Assembly (NCBI GenBank): GCA_008508345.1
Contig: QNGE01003068.1
Coordinates: forward strand, 30,853 to 94,852
Length of the DNA stretch: 64,000 nt
Reading direction: 5' to 3'
From: Paragonimus westermani
Taxonomy: Eukaryota > Platyhelminthes > Trematoda > Plagiorchiida > Troglotrematidae
Below are positions 36,864 to 49,691 of this stretch, piece by piece. The stretch's first letter is position 1. Each line of letters begins with the position of its first letter. Position numbers and translations under genes: made by a program. A model generated the notes under the pieces. The model was not told where the DNA came from and ran no database searches. It saw only the letters and a list, made by a program, of their open reading frames with translations.

Positions 36864-39800
36864 GTGAGTTTATTCCTCATTAAGGTCACAGGAGAAGGTG
36901 GTCACTGTTCTGTCATATTCTTCGTGAGAAACATTCTCCATAAGAGTGTTAGCAGTCTGAACAAACTGTCGTGATGTTGTGTAGTTCAGCCACATTGGTT
37001 TACTTTGTTCGTAAACCGATGGGAAGAATTGTTAGTTTGTTTTCGTGAGACGAGGGTGTTAAGCTTTGTCCTACCCATGTTGATTCTTTAGTAAAAATAT
37101 CGCCTTTGTTGACCACCTATCGGTTCACAACTTCAATATACTGAACGATATTAATTTAACTGAGAAGTCTTCATCGTGCGTTACGGATTGGAGTAAACCA
37201 CACAGTTAGTTTCTCCTCTCAACGTGAGTGTCGTCCACAGTCGAATGTAGCTAAGCTTTCAGAAATGTCAATTCGGTTGCGCCCAACGTGATGGTGATTG
37301 GCGCAGCCGACAGCTCGGTTGGAAAGTTTTGAAGCGCTTGAGCAAGCCCACGAAGGGAAAACCATAATGTCATCAGTCTTTGTTGGATGGAAAGTCATAT
37401 AGAATCTTTTGACACAGTGTAATCTGAGATATTCACGGTAGTTGACAGTACTGGTATTGTGCACACTTGTTTGATTATCAACCGCCAGTACATTTAATAG
37501 TAATGAACGTGCAACTGTCAGCCTGCTACCTATTTTCGTACTCGAAATGCAACTGGCAAATTTACATTTGCGTGATTAAAAACAAAAAGTTACCAAGACA
37601 ATAGTTACTGTTGCAAACTAGAAGGTCGCGCAATCATTTCAAGCTTAAGACCGTTACGAATGATATTAATCCTCTAACATGAAATAAAATTTTCCTGTTT
37701 ACTGTCAAAAACCCGAGTTGGGATGACGTTGGCCGTTTGTTACGGTAGCACCTCCCCACAGGGCACACCCTGATATTATGTACAGTTTTCGGTTTGTGGT
37801 TTGCTTCCAAGTTAATACCCCCGTAGTCTCGTTCGAAATATAGACATCTGCCTTTCTCTGTATGAAAAAAACTCCAGACTAAGTAATTACCTCAAGGTAA
37901 ACTACGAAATATTTGGAAAACAGGGATAGAGCCGAGTTAACTAGTACGAAACAAACGTTCTCTCAGTCACGGCAGCCCAAAATGGCTCATGGACAACCCC
38001 TAGTGTACCCACCTGTTTTATTAACCTACACGTAGTACATTATTTTGTGTGCATTAGACTGTCCCATTACTAGTACCCGTGGATGTTTTCTGACCAATGA
38101 TCTGCATCCAATTTCACAAGTCCAGCTTTCGATTGTTTCGTTTTCGCTCGTACTGCCAGATCAATACATCTGTCGACCTAAAGGCATCCACTTGCAGAAG
38201 GTGATATGCGGTACTTGAACAGAAACTCTGTCATACGGGAAACAATGGAGATAAAGCAGCCCATTCAACGCCAGAATCAATAAACATGGAAACATCACTG
38301 CTTACATGTAATAAATAAAAATGTTACTTTGAAAAACTAGCAGGAAGCGAGATGGTACGCCTCTCAAACGGAAAGACATTTCTTAACCACTTGTGGATTT
38401 GAAAATATATAGAAATGACTTAGTCCTATGAGAAAATACGCACTCCCTGCTTTCGTGTAGGTCGTGCAACGGTGGACAAGCACTTGTCAAAGACATTCGT
38501 TGCCAAAGCACTTCTGCCAAAATTGAGTGACTACATTTGGTACTCAACTGATAATCTTATTTTCTGTACATAGCCTTCTGTCTACTTTCCGGACTGCTGG
38601 GACTTACATTATTCCCAGCCACCTAAACCAGCTTACAATGCATTCAGTGTGAAGTATCCTACTGTACACTCAGGCTGTGCTATCACACAAAATGCCACGT
38701 GGTCTCCATACGGCAGCAACCCTTTGTACTTTAATGGTATCTGTTCTGGGATATTAAGTAGTGAGCAGTTTAGCTGGAAAATTGTGGACATTAGATCAGT
38801 CGCCCTATTGGACACTACCTTTACGGTTGAACCTAGTATTTTCATAAGAATAAATATTGCGAGCAGAAAATCCTGTATTTACGCAGGTTTTATTCATCAA
38901 AGCGGTGGCGTTGAATTTTTGGAAAATTAGTTAGTTCTCAGTGTACCATGATCAAAATGAGTAAGGAAATCAGATAGCATGTTGAAAGATAGTGATACTG
39001 TTTCGTATGCTCTCCTCAGCTGCTTCACATAATAACGATAAGGCACGAATGTGATTTGAACTATTAAGATTCATGAATCAAATATATACATATATTAGTC
39101 TGTCATTTGTCAAACCAGATGAAACTAAGGATCAATATCGATAAATTTTGCACACACAAAAGACTGGCTTTTTGTGCGTGACCAGTAGCGACACAAGTGA
39201 CTTACTGACGACGGGCTTGAGATGACACATCAACTCGCTGAAAGTGTTTGTCGGATCAATCACAAAACTGATCTCTAGCAGATATCTGGCGGCCGAAACA
39301 GCCGAATTGTGCCACCAAATGGGATCACGTCTGATCACGCCTCTATGCATCTTGAGACGTGCACAAAGAGGTTGTGTGAGAGTACCAAACTAACAATCCA
39401 CAGTGTGAACAAAACAAGAAGGGCTGGTTTCCAGATGTGACTTTCCTAGCGTGCATGTGCAACATTAATAAAGTGGGCAATTGCAGCCTTTACAGGCGTC
39501 TTTTATCAGCATGTTAGTTACTCGGTTGGACTTACAACGCTCATTCGGAATTTTTCTCCGTTATCACTCCACTGTACTGCCGCCAGTAAAGAGCATGATC
39601 ATGAGTGGTATCCTTATGGTTTTACGTCATTTAGACGGTGCAATTAACTCGATAATGGAGGCCATACACTGGATACTGCTTTCTTCCTCTAGTTGCCTTC
39701 AGAGTTTAACTCCATAAGTTATTTGGTCCAACTAAAGTCTTTCAGCATACTTGTTTGGTCATCACCACTCCTAAAAACTTCGGCGCTCATCGGGATTAAT

Positions 39801-41379
39801 ATGCATTATATTTTGTTCGAAATATGTGGCTGTTTTTGGAATATTAGATATCAATACTGATCTGATCGACTCACACCGTCCTGTAAACCACGAAGCAATC
39901 GAGTTTTGTAAGATGCATACAGCAATCTGTCTGGGTGTTTCGGTAGATCCGTTGCCCATTCAACCGCCTGGATCGCAGTAACTAATCTGCATAATACAAT
40001 GTTAAAAAATTTCCAGCGGAACACTGACGAACCAGGTTTCTGACATAAAAATTAAGAGTGAAATTCTGATGACTCGAAGCAGCAGTCGGTGAAACTTAAC
40101 AGCAGGTGCATAAAGCCCGATTATTTTTAATGTGGTAAGGTGTAAAAATCAACCCAGCTAGATGGATGTGTAGCCAGGTTTATCAATAAGGCGATTTAGA
40201 AAACCATTTCTATAGATACAAGAACTTGAACCCATTTAAAAATTTGACCATTTATATTCTGCACTTGATTAAATCAATGATTATCAGGAAATATTGGGGC
40301 TAAATTGGTGGTAACGAGGTAATACTTTCGCCATAATCAGCCTGAGTTAGCGAACGGTGCTGTGGCTCGAGATCTCCAGCAGAGTGATGGAAGATAACTC
40401 CAGGAAGAAATTATCAAAGGTAGAGAAAAAACGAATGGAACAGGTGTAAACCAGAAAAACCAGAAATATTTGCGGTTGCCAAGCGGTGACTATAACAAGC
40501 TGCTTTATCGGATAGTGACCCTAGTTACTGACCTAAGTAATCGGTAGGTCATCCATCACTGCAGCAGACAGGATCTTCATATTTCAAAACCATGTGGTTG
40601 CTTGGTTACCCCGCCTCTTCGGCGACATGTTGCCGGTTCAATTTCTTAATTCACGGTGTGTGGCAACCTTCGGCTGGTATGCATGGTACGTGACCAAACT
40701 ATCGCAGTCTGTGCAGTATCATTAGTTGGACAACTGATCACCTATCCAGAGTTTCCCAGAATACGCGGTGGTAAATGAGAGTGGTGATCACGTCATCATA
40801 TCAATTGTTGTGAGCTAAACGACCGAAGTAAAAGAGGTCAACCACTGCAGATATTCATAAAACATTTTCAAGAAAAACCATTTCACAGATCTATAACGCC
40901 ATATCTCATATTGGCATCTATTTAGGGACAACCAAATGTTCGTTTCGACACCAGGAAGACTGCAACTTGGAGACGGCTGCGTTTCAGTTTGTTATTGCCT
41001 ATTAATATCTGTAACAAACTAATGGGATGTTGTCGCCTAAGTAGGCGAAAAGATCCATTCTATCGAGTAGCCCCTCAAACGGCATGGTGGTTCATGATGG
41101 TGGTGGGTCGAGAGGGCTTCGATTAGAAAGGCCTCGATCAAAACTATTCAGCGCGCAATCTCATTGGCAAGGTGATTTCCGTTCCAACCATTCCACTTCA
41201 AACGATTAGGGTAAGCCTTCGCAGGGTTGAGGTCTTGCAAAAAACGTCATGCCAATCAGACACAGAATGAATTGTTTGAACACAGACATCAGGTGCATTC
41301 AAACATCTGCAGTAAATTTATGACAATGGACAAAATAAGACAGTGATTCGTGGGGAAAAAAGGTTAGAGGAGCTATCAG
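36864..41379. other. No supportable gene
   Basis: Frames of 93 codons or fewer overlap on both strands (for example 38633-38930) with no motif. A tRNA-like B-box at about 40634 is listed separately. An unseen 5' exon of the EF-hand gene could lie here. Confidence 0.4.
40590..40650 (+). repeat. tRNA-like segment, possible SINE head
   Basis: A good B-box-like CCGGTTCAATTTC (about 40633-40645) follows an imperfect A-box-like TGTGGTTGCTTGG some 40 bases upstream. No cloverleaf can be drawn with confidence. The link to the SINE family at 4415 is unproven. Confidence 0.3.
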
Positions 41380-41484
41380 ATGACACGTTTTGCGCTAGTT
41401 CAGAGAACACCCTCAACTTGTCCACAGGGTGCGTCAAGACAGGTGGTTTTATTCCGTGACGTTCACACTTTTCAGGCGTTTCAG
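41380..41484 (+). CDS. Candidate first coding exon of the EF-hand gene
   Basis: An ATG at 41380 opens 35 codons that end in CAG at 41484, directly before a strong donor GTAAAG. It ends in phase 0, which matches the phase-0 start of the next exon at 41609 after a short 124-nt intron. The 35 residues do not resemble any EF-hand N-terminus I know and the ATG context is ordinary (C at -3). The real initiator could instead lie in another upstream exon. Using this exon gives a 188-residue protein. The well-supported remainder encodes 153. Confidence 0.35.
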
Positions 41485-41608
41485 GTAAAGTTACTGTTGG
41501 TTATCACCGGACACATATGCCCTGTTACTTATTTTCCATGCAAAACATTGAAGATACCGAAACTGTAGTTTGTACTAATCTCTTCTTTCGTATCAAATCT
41601 CATCTTAG

Positions 41609-44600
41609 GCCTTCAAAATCGATGATTTCACTATTCAAGAAGACCAGGTCAAAAGTGAGTCGAACAGTTATTTATACAATTGCACAAACTGTCTAATCAT
41701 CGCTGCTTCGTAGTAGGGCATGAACAACAGAGTTACTTCGATGTTAAAGTCACACAATGTTAGTCCCAAAACTGACAAACTCATGTATGCCCGGTTTAGT
41801 GGTTGGTTAGACTTCCCACGAAACTTTAACCTGAACGAGACTCGAACCAACAAACTTCTCGTCGACAGTTCTGAGAGCATTACTTCAGAGTGAACGATGC
41901 GGCTAGTTGGCCTATGTCTTGATGTTCTTTTATTGAATAGAAAAATCCTACAGCCTCTATCTGAGTGACTCAAACAGGTACGAAACCCGTCATAGTAGTT
42001 TCGTGAAATCGGTAGCAAGCACTGGTTGTTTTTAACTGAATAGTGGTCCGACACTACAATGAAATTATCGCTGTTCATCGAACGAACCGACAACTGCCCG
42101 AGTACTAGTGAGTATATAATGTGAGGGATTAAAATAATACTGGGTAGCTGGAACTGAACTTGTCAGCAGCTTGTCAGACATTTAGAACACACGCCTAAAC
42201 AGACAACAAGAGTTGACCTGATGCGTTTGTGAGAGATTAAAGGCACCAAAACTCTGCCGGAAAGATTTTGTTCGCCAAGCTTTCTGAGTTGGCTTAGTTT
42301 CCGAAATGTACGAATCAAATGACTAAGCTATCAACATAGATTCTGGCTGCACAGTCCAAGAATTCGAATAACCGCCGACTGTAAGTTAGTGGGTGCATTT
42401 GATGTTATGGCTTAAGCAAATTACCCGTGATTAGACGATTTAGGTATAGCGAAAGCAGATCTCTCAACAAATGGTACGGTTGGAGTAGGAACCGATATTT
42501 TGCAGCTAGACCACTCCCTAAATGCTGATATGACAGGTAGAAGGATCACGGTTAAACGACCATTAGGCGCGAATGCCGGTAAGAAGCAAGCTGTTTTCAT
42601 CTCTTTCGTTAGATCACTTTCGTCGAAACCTGTTTCCGCTTTTGCTAATTTACATAAATTCTCACCGAACTGCGTTGATCCACATGGAGTTTGGATATTG
42701 TGTTTTTCTTCCAATCATACTGGTTCTGGTTAAACTACACAAAAGCAGTAACTTAGAAACTTTTATGCATTGTCATCATTGGTTAGATTGGAAAACGGTA
42801 CAACTAGTCAAGTTGGTTTAAATGTATGTGTTGAATCAATGTTACAAGGCGAAACACCGGACGTGTTGCTGTAGGTATCCACGGAGCAACTTCCAGATTG
42901 TTGTGCGAAAACTGGCTGGCGTGTTCAGTGTTAAAGGTTATCACCTCCTGACCAATCTTCTACAGGGCCTCGTTCACTACCAACGCATCAACAGACCTTT
43001 ACCAGTAAATGAATCAAAGTTTAAGAAATTATCTGAGAACTCCTAGCACAGGTCCACAGCCCGCTTATTTATCAGGATTTGACAGTGTAAGTAACTGAAC
43101 ATCAGCTTATTCAAGATAAGATAGAATGGCCATTATATCTCTGTTGTAAACAAAAAGAACATAATGAATATGAGCGCAGACGTAGATACACACCCGCACA
43201 CCGGTGCTCTAGTCTCACCGTGTGTGTCACACGCAACAGAGCTTAAAAATTCATGTGTAGATATCAAGAGTATTTGAAGGAAGTGTGTAGAACCTCTACC
43301 AATATCGAGATCCCGGATGATTTCGAATTCACGCTGGCATATGTAACATATGTTTGGTGATCGGAGTTCGTTGATGGCACATTGGCGATATCGTGGTAAC
43401 TGCCAGTAATCAAATATGCATCCAGTGAATATCGACCGCGCACCCTATTAGTACAGTAACAACACAGGGAAACTGGAGATAATAACCCATTTACAATAAA
43501 ACTATTGTCATATGTATCCGACCGAATTGAGTTCGTAGATAAGCGTGCCTGCCATTGGTGTAGCAGAAGGTGTGGTTGAGAACTATCCGGCAAACCTACC
43601 TAATGAATGATAAAACCCATGAAAACGGCTACGACCTACCAACGATTTTCGACCAACGAACACGTACCACTTACAATTCGGTAAATAGGTGATCTACTTT
43701 AAGATATTGTCCTTGTTGAACGTCATCTTGTTACAGTAGATGCAGTGACCTCCACAAAAACGATATGAACTTTCACTGTATTCACTACGAAATAAGTTGG
43801 TCGCGTCATTTTCCTCATCCATGAGGTACGAGGGATGTCAGCATTTGCAAAACGACTGATTGGTTAAACTCTCTCTTCTGATTTACCGTAGATTTAATAA
43901 TTGCAATGCTTGGATAAACACTGCAGCATATTAGATTTAAGCCTCACTTGCCTGCTCGGCCTACCCGACCAAGATCTAACAGAATTAAACATATTTTCTA
44001 TATCATTCCGATAAAGAATGTAATGCGGAAGTTAAACGCAATTAACACTGCGTCTTTGTAACTTGATTGTTGTCTGTAGCCAATGGACAGTGTCAGTTAC
44101 ACCACTGAAGAATTTAAATTATGGAACAGTGAAATGGCACATTCATTTGGATTATTGACACAAATTACTTTCGTGTTCAACCGATGATTCAGATTGCTTG
44201 TTTAACAAATCCGACTGATGTTTCGCTGACTACAGTTCTCCCGATTAGCGCCTATGGCAGTTTCTGATTGCGACTGATGATCATCTACACAGGGTCAACG
44301 GGGTGCTGCTTGAATTTTTAGGCCAATATTGTGGTCGTTGGGTCAAAATGCTCACCGTAACTACCTGCCAAACATTTTCATCTTGCAGTGTCACAAAAGC
44401 ACGGTAGTCTGTTTTGGTAAAATTTTCAAAAATGACATAGAACTACCAATAGGTAGGGTGGCGAAAAAGAGCCGTTGCTTTCGATGTTGTCAGTAGAAAA
44501 GTGAGATCATTTCTGATGGTCCTTGTTTAAAACCGTTTGTGTGTATATTCCTAAGCAGCTTTCTGGAAGAGAGGATGGTTACGCTTCATCTTAAATTGTC

Positions 44601-47600
44601 CGTATCAGTTGTTTCTACAGATAATATGTAACAAATCGTACATTTGTTTAGAGATTTCGCCATCGTAGCTCTCGCCACAGTGGTCTAACTTGAGCCTAGC
44701 TCGTTTGGCTTTTGAATCGAATTGCACATATCTGTAGGAGGGTGATATAGGTTTCTGTTAGGCACCTAGGCAGAACATAACGTTAGTTGACAAACGTATA
44801 GTCTGACATAATAAAAAAAAACATCGAGCAGTCTAGTATAGTATAAAAAAGTACAGTGATTTTACAATTTCGTGTGATCGGAAAAAGTTGTTTTGATAAC
44901 CTACCTTCCATCCTTAAAGGTTGTTGTCAAAATCTGATATTCCCATTACGTATGAACAACTAGGCTGCGACACTTAAGCCTTAATAAGAGAACATGTCTA
45001 AGATACAGGCACATTTAAAACTACATTCATGGTTTGGATTACTAGTCAGAAATCATCCTTAAATTCACTCCATCCTGTCGGAAAATGAGTACCGATTTGT
45101 AGCAAAACATATTTTAAAAAAACGTTTGTGCACAAAAAAGCCTGTGAAGATATAGAAGTTCATGTATACATTATTTGACTGCACCCATTAGATGAGCCCA
45201 CAAAAAACTAAACAAGACAAATCACAACACTCGACTCGGTCTGAATTTTACCAGAAGCAAACAACTGCCTATTGAGCTAACAGTCCCAAACCCAGTAATC
45301 TTTGAAGCTTGTTTAAACAGACAAACAACGCCCTTCTCTTAACGTTTAGAACCTTGGAACCCAGTCATTTCCGTTATAATAACTGAACATTAGTTACAAT
45401 TAGAGTGGATATGTCTTCACGAGTGTTGAAAAAATTGAATCATTCCTTAGGTCTTCATGCAAAAATCCAAAACATCCAAAAGAATGGCAGCCTCATTTGG
45501 ACCTGGAATTTACGGTTCCGATTTTTGTATTGATAATTATGAAAACGGAATGATTTCAAAGTACACTATGAAAATGCTACCAGTTAATTTCGCTAAACAT
45601 ACACGTGTATTTCTACCGTTTATCAGCTGCCAAAGATGTCTTCAAACGATACGACAAGAGAGGACAAGACAAAATCAGCACAACTGACTTAGGGCCAGCA
45701 TTCCGTGCGCTGAATTTGAAGGTCAAACCCGACACTCTCAAGGAATGGGCAGATCAAGTTGATGATGACGGTGGGTATCGCTGATGTTTATACGTCCATA
45801 ATTCATTCTTTATGTGATGAAATAGATTATATCAAGGCATGAACGGTGTTAGTAGCCTAATATTAGAACTTAAATATAATTTATGAGTACAGTTTTGGTT
45901 TCAGGTGAATCCGGTTGTTAAGACGATCAGTAGACCTCAACCGGGTCGAAGGACATCAAGGTTGCAGGACGCCAGCCTATTGAGAATGTAGATGGGTAGA
46001 GGGAAAAAATGACAGCACCACTGTTCAGCTGTATACAATTATTAGAAATGTCAGGTGTGAATATTCTGTAGCAACTTTCTAAAACAATAAGTACAGTGGG
46101 GTCCAGAACATAGAAAAACCATCTTCCAAGCAAAAGCGAACTTAATGATCCCACCGCTAAGTTGTTTGGAGTGGTTCAACTTTGAAAGCTTTTTTGCCTG
46201 TCCTTGTCATTGCCGAAATTTTTAATTCCCATGTGGATGGACGAACGGTCAATAGAGCTAAACATATGTTGACTTTCTAACAGCTGCTCACGAAGGAATT
46301 ATTCAAAATGAGTAAATATCTCAGCAAACGACGACTGCACTATGGCTTTTAATCATGCAACTTACTTCTTATACACATCTTCCCAATGTAGCCACTGGCT
46401 TCATTGATTTCAATGGTTTCCTAATCTGCTATGGCAAAAGTTTGCAAGAAGAGCAAGACGAGCGCGATCTGCGGGACGCTTTTCGGGTTCTCGATAAGAA
46501 CAAACGTGGTGAAATTGATGTGGAAGATCTCAGGTAAGTCTGTGAACCAGTCCTGATGAAAAGTTATGAACATACAATAGGAAAATTTGAACTTTATAGG
46601 GAACCATTCGAAAACCTAGAATTTACCAAAAATTCATTTGGTAAGTAGAATAATGATTGTTAGCCAGCTGCAAATCTGATACATGGATTTCCTCACAACT
46701 AGCTCTCTTTATCGTTATTTAAAACTGAAAGAAAGGCAGAGCGAAGGTTACAGATTCAGTGGAGATTTCATAATTTACACGCTGTTCAAATTTGTAGGAT
46801 AGGCTTACGAAGCCTTGGTTCTTGGTCTGATTAGAATATAACACGTTGTGTTAACTGACCAGGGAAAGTCACTCTGCAGTAAAATTGATGCTGTATTTAT
46901 TGGTTGCAGTGGCACAAACTCCTCATTTCTAATCCCAAGCCTTGTCACCTTTCTGCCAACGAAAATATTTTTTAAATTACTTAGAAACTAATGGAGACAA
47001 TGACAAGCATGTGGTACAGACTTTTATTTCGCAACAGACAGAGACAAACGAGTTGGTAGGTTTGAGAGGGACTCTAACTGTCATGTGCTCTAAGTGTCCC
47101 AACTTATGGAAAATATTTTGACACGTTAGTGACAGTGCTTTGAACATAAACCCGACTACCACCATGTTCATGGGCACGGAACCGATTTACTTTTGTTAGT
47201 GTGACGTTAGAATTGTTCGCAGAGTATCATTGGGCTCATTTCCATTTTCCCCTGCGAAATACCCAGGTGATCTCTTATAAAATGTGCAACTCAGTTTGAT
47301 TGCTTCAACTGAATAATATTTGGGAAACCGGCAGATCGGGGACTTTATGTCATGACACTAATGGCAAGGCAGTTGTCTTAGAATAAGGTAAACTAGTGAT
47401 GGATACTAATGATTAGTGAGGGTACAGAGATTTATGAAATGGGCCAAGACAAATAAAAGCTGGTAAAGTGAAATGAACGGACCAGGCATCGACGACTTGG
47501 ATCTGTCGTTTAGCAACTCCACTGAATAAGAGGCATCTTCTTTGTCATTCTAGCAATTGTGTGCAATACAAGAAATTCCCGTAATGAACACTCATGCACC

Positions 47601-49053
47601 ATTGTGAGTGAGCGTTTGCAAATAAACATTCTGCCGTGCCTCAATATGAAGTCAATGGCGTAATGGTCAACATGGTCGTTCCACGAAAGTGTGGCCGGTT
47701 TTCTAGTCCCGGTAAGAACATTACTTGTAAGTGAACAAGAAATTAGATCGTATTACAGCCAATTCATGAATGAGTACTCAAAACTGTCACAGGAGTGGTA
47801 CCACCACAGATGTGAGTCCCGCCTTAGTAAGTCGTGTGAACACGACTAACAAACCCTTCAGACCACACTGGATGACAGAAGTATCACCACTCCAGTCATT
47901 CTGCACATAAATTCCGGAGTAATTTGTAGAACGTACGTCTCCACCGGAATTAGTATCCATGAGGCCTTTTTAATAAGACACCAGAGAATTCATGGGTACG
48001 GTTAATGGTTACAATAAATTGCAAGTACTTTTAGCAGTATAGCAAAATGACCCTAATTTGAGTTGTTGCATCGTGTGCAAGTGTGGCCTCCTCCACTATT
48101 CGCGTCAACCACGAAAGTTACGTACGTGAATCTTGCAAATCTATAAAACCACCGTTCAAAACTCCTGAGGAAGAACTTCCTACTCAAATGACCCATGTTT
48201 TGCCTTTGGTTTTCGTTAGACCAGGGATGTCGGGTTCCAGGAAAAATCTGAAGCTATTTTTCTTTTCAAGTTCGACTTCACTTTGCTGTTTCCACATTTC
48301 AATACAGGTGGATTTTGAAAGAACTGGGCGACGACCTGACCGAAGAAGAAATCGATGACATGATTCGTGATACTGACACAGATGGTTCCGGGTTTGTTGA
48401 CTTCGATGGTGAGTTAAAATTGCCGGAACTTAGTTCACATAATTACTACTAAATGGCACGATTCATTGACGATTTCGTGCACTTAAGGACTGACTGAAAC
48501 TCGTCAATTTGCAGTTTGGGGACGCCCAAGCAAGATGTCCCAACAACGCCGGTCATTGTTACAGATGATTGACAGTAAAAGCCGTAAGTGTTAGAAAAAC
48601 CAATGCTTGCGGAGTTATTTGAAAACACTTTCAGGACCTGCCAGTCAATAAAAGCTAGTGTACGTGCATGCTGATCATTCTGTTTCCTAAGAAATGGTTG
48701 CCTGCCTGTTCCAGGCAGGACTTTGTCAGACAAACTATTTTGTCATCGGTCATTCAGTATTCGTCCAGCCAAACAGGTATGTAGTTGTTTTTAGGATTAC
48801 TGATTTTGGACTTACTTATCGGCAATTAGAACGGTCTATTCTTTTTGCAAATAAGGATGGTTTCAAGCATTTGAACTTCACAGCACTAACTACAAATGTA
48901 CAGTAACGACTGAATTACAAAAGAACGAATTTGAATTTCAAGTGGTCTTATGGAATTTTTTGCTCGCTATGATAGTCTGTTTAAAGTGTTGTACTATGTT
49001 CTCAACTATTTGTTAATCTTGTAGAATTTTACAAGCTGATGACCTCAGAGTGA
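41609..49053 (+). CDS. Four-EF-hand calcium-binding protein, five supported exons (calmodulin/troponin C superfamily)
   Basis: Exons are 41609-41654 (46 nt), 45627-45770, 46392-46533, 48308-48408 and 49025-49053 (TGA at 49051). All introns are GT-AG, phases agree throughout, and the exons sum to 154 codons including the stop. The 46-nt exon supplies the first EF helix (IQEDQVK, then T-A-K-D-V-F across the splice). Loop 1 (DKRGQDKISTTD) has Arg at position 3 and Asp at 12. Loop 2 (DDDATGFIDFNG) has Gly at 12. Loop 3 (DKNKRGEIDVED) has Asp at 12. Loop 4 (DTDGSGFVDFDE) is canonical. The size and the spacing of loops in pairs fit the soluble 16-kDa calcium-binding proteins of flukes (SME16-like, by recall). 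It probably acts as a cytosolic calcium sensor or buffer. Introns are 3972, 621, 1774 and 616 nt. No initiator Met lies in these exons, so the 5' end is incomplete. Confidence 0.88.
41815..41910 (-). repeat. tRNA-like segment with a near-consensus B box (inside an intron)
   Basis: On the minus strand, GGTTCGAGTCTC (about 41850-41839) matches the pol III B box very well. The upstream A box is poor and no cloverleaf forms, so this is more likely a SINE head than a tRNA gene. It lies in the first large intron of the EF-hand gene. The 141-codon minus frame over 41668-42093 reads straight through it and is not considered a gene. Confidence 0.35.
47650..47720 (+). repeat. SINE-like repeat, copy 6 (head only), intron of the EF-hand gene
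   Basis: The plus strand has TAATGGTCAACATGG (A-box-like, closely matching the TGGTCAACACGG of copy 1). A B-box-like CGGTTTTCTAGTCCC follows about 40 bases on. Downstream sequence to about 47830 resembles the family only weakly. It sits in the 1.8-kb third intron. Confidence 0.4.
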
Positions 49054-49641
49054 CAGACTTGAAGGTTGAATATGAAGAAATCCACAACCACAAAGTGCCT
49101 GTTTTCCACCACACTCTCAGTCTGTTTTGTCCGATGTTTCATCCTTCTCGTTTGTTCTTTTAGTTTCCTTACTCCCCGTGTAACATAGTTTTCCAGAGGC
49201 TGGCTATTTGAAAACCTTGTTACCTTCCCCAAACTCTTTGATTTTTTTCGTTTTCTAACTCAATTTACTATCCTTCTGTTCAGATCCAATTGTAGAACGT
49301 TTTAGATTGGATGTCTTTGTCTGGTGCTAATGCAACTATTCCTGTTCTAACAGGAAACCACAATTTCACATCAACAAAAGCAACTGATTTTTGTCTTCGA
49401 GAACCCGGATCATGAAATCAGGTCATCAAAGGGGATGATTAGTCATTATTCACATTCGTAAAAAATGATAACTCACAGTTCAGGTGGCATTTTGGTCTGA
49501 ACTGCAAACAAAAATTCAGTAGATATTCAAAGGTTTTTAGATGTGCAACATGTAAAAATACAAAAGACCAAAGTTAGTCTCAAAGTATGGCCGAATCTTG
49601 CCTCGAGAGCACATAATGAAATATACATGCTTGTTAGGAAC

Positions 49642-49644
<3 letters not shown>
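49054..49644. other. Downstream of the EF-hand stop codon: probable 3' untranslated region, nothing else
   Basis: After TGA at 49051 there is no AATAAA for about a kilobase (the nearest is near 50051), so the transcript end is not clear. No other gene was recognised. Confidence 0.35.

Positions 49645-49691
<47 letters not shown>
49645..49691 (+). repeat. (ATC)n microsatellite, 15 copies
   Basis: Fifteen uninterrupted ATC units (49645-49689) plus AT. It is the only sizeable pure microsatellite in the window. It lies about 590 bases after the EF-hand stop codon. The poly-isoleucine frame it creates is an artefact. Confidence 0.97.

Noticed and set aside
41668..42093. 141-codon minus-strand frame
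   Set aside because: It runs through a tRNA-like B-box segment inside an intron of the EF-hand gene and has no recognisable domain.
48083..48358. 91-codon plus frame overlapping an EF-hand exon
   Set aside because: It reads the exon at 48308 in the wrong frame. The correct frame gives the EF-hand 3/4 linker and loop 4.
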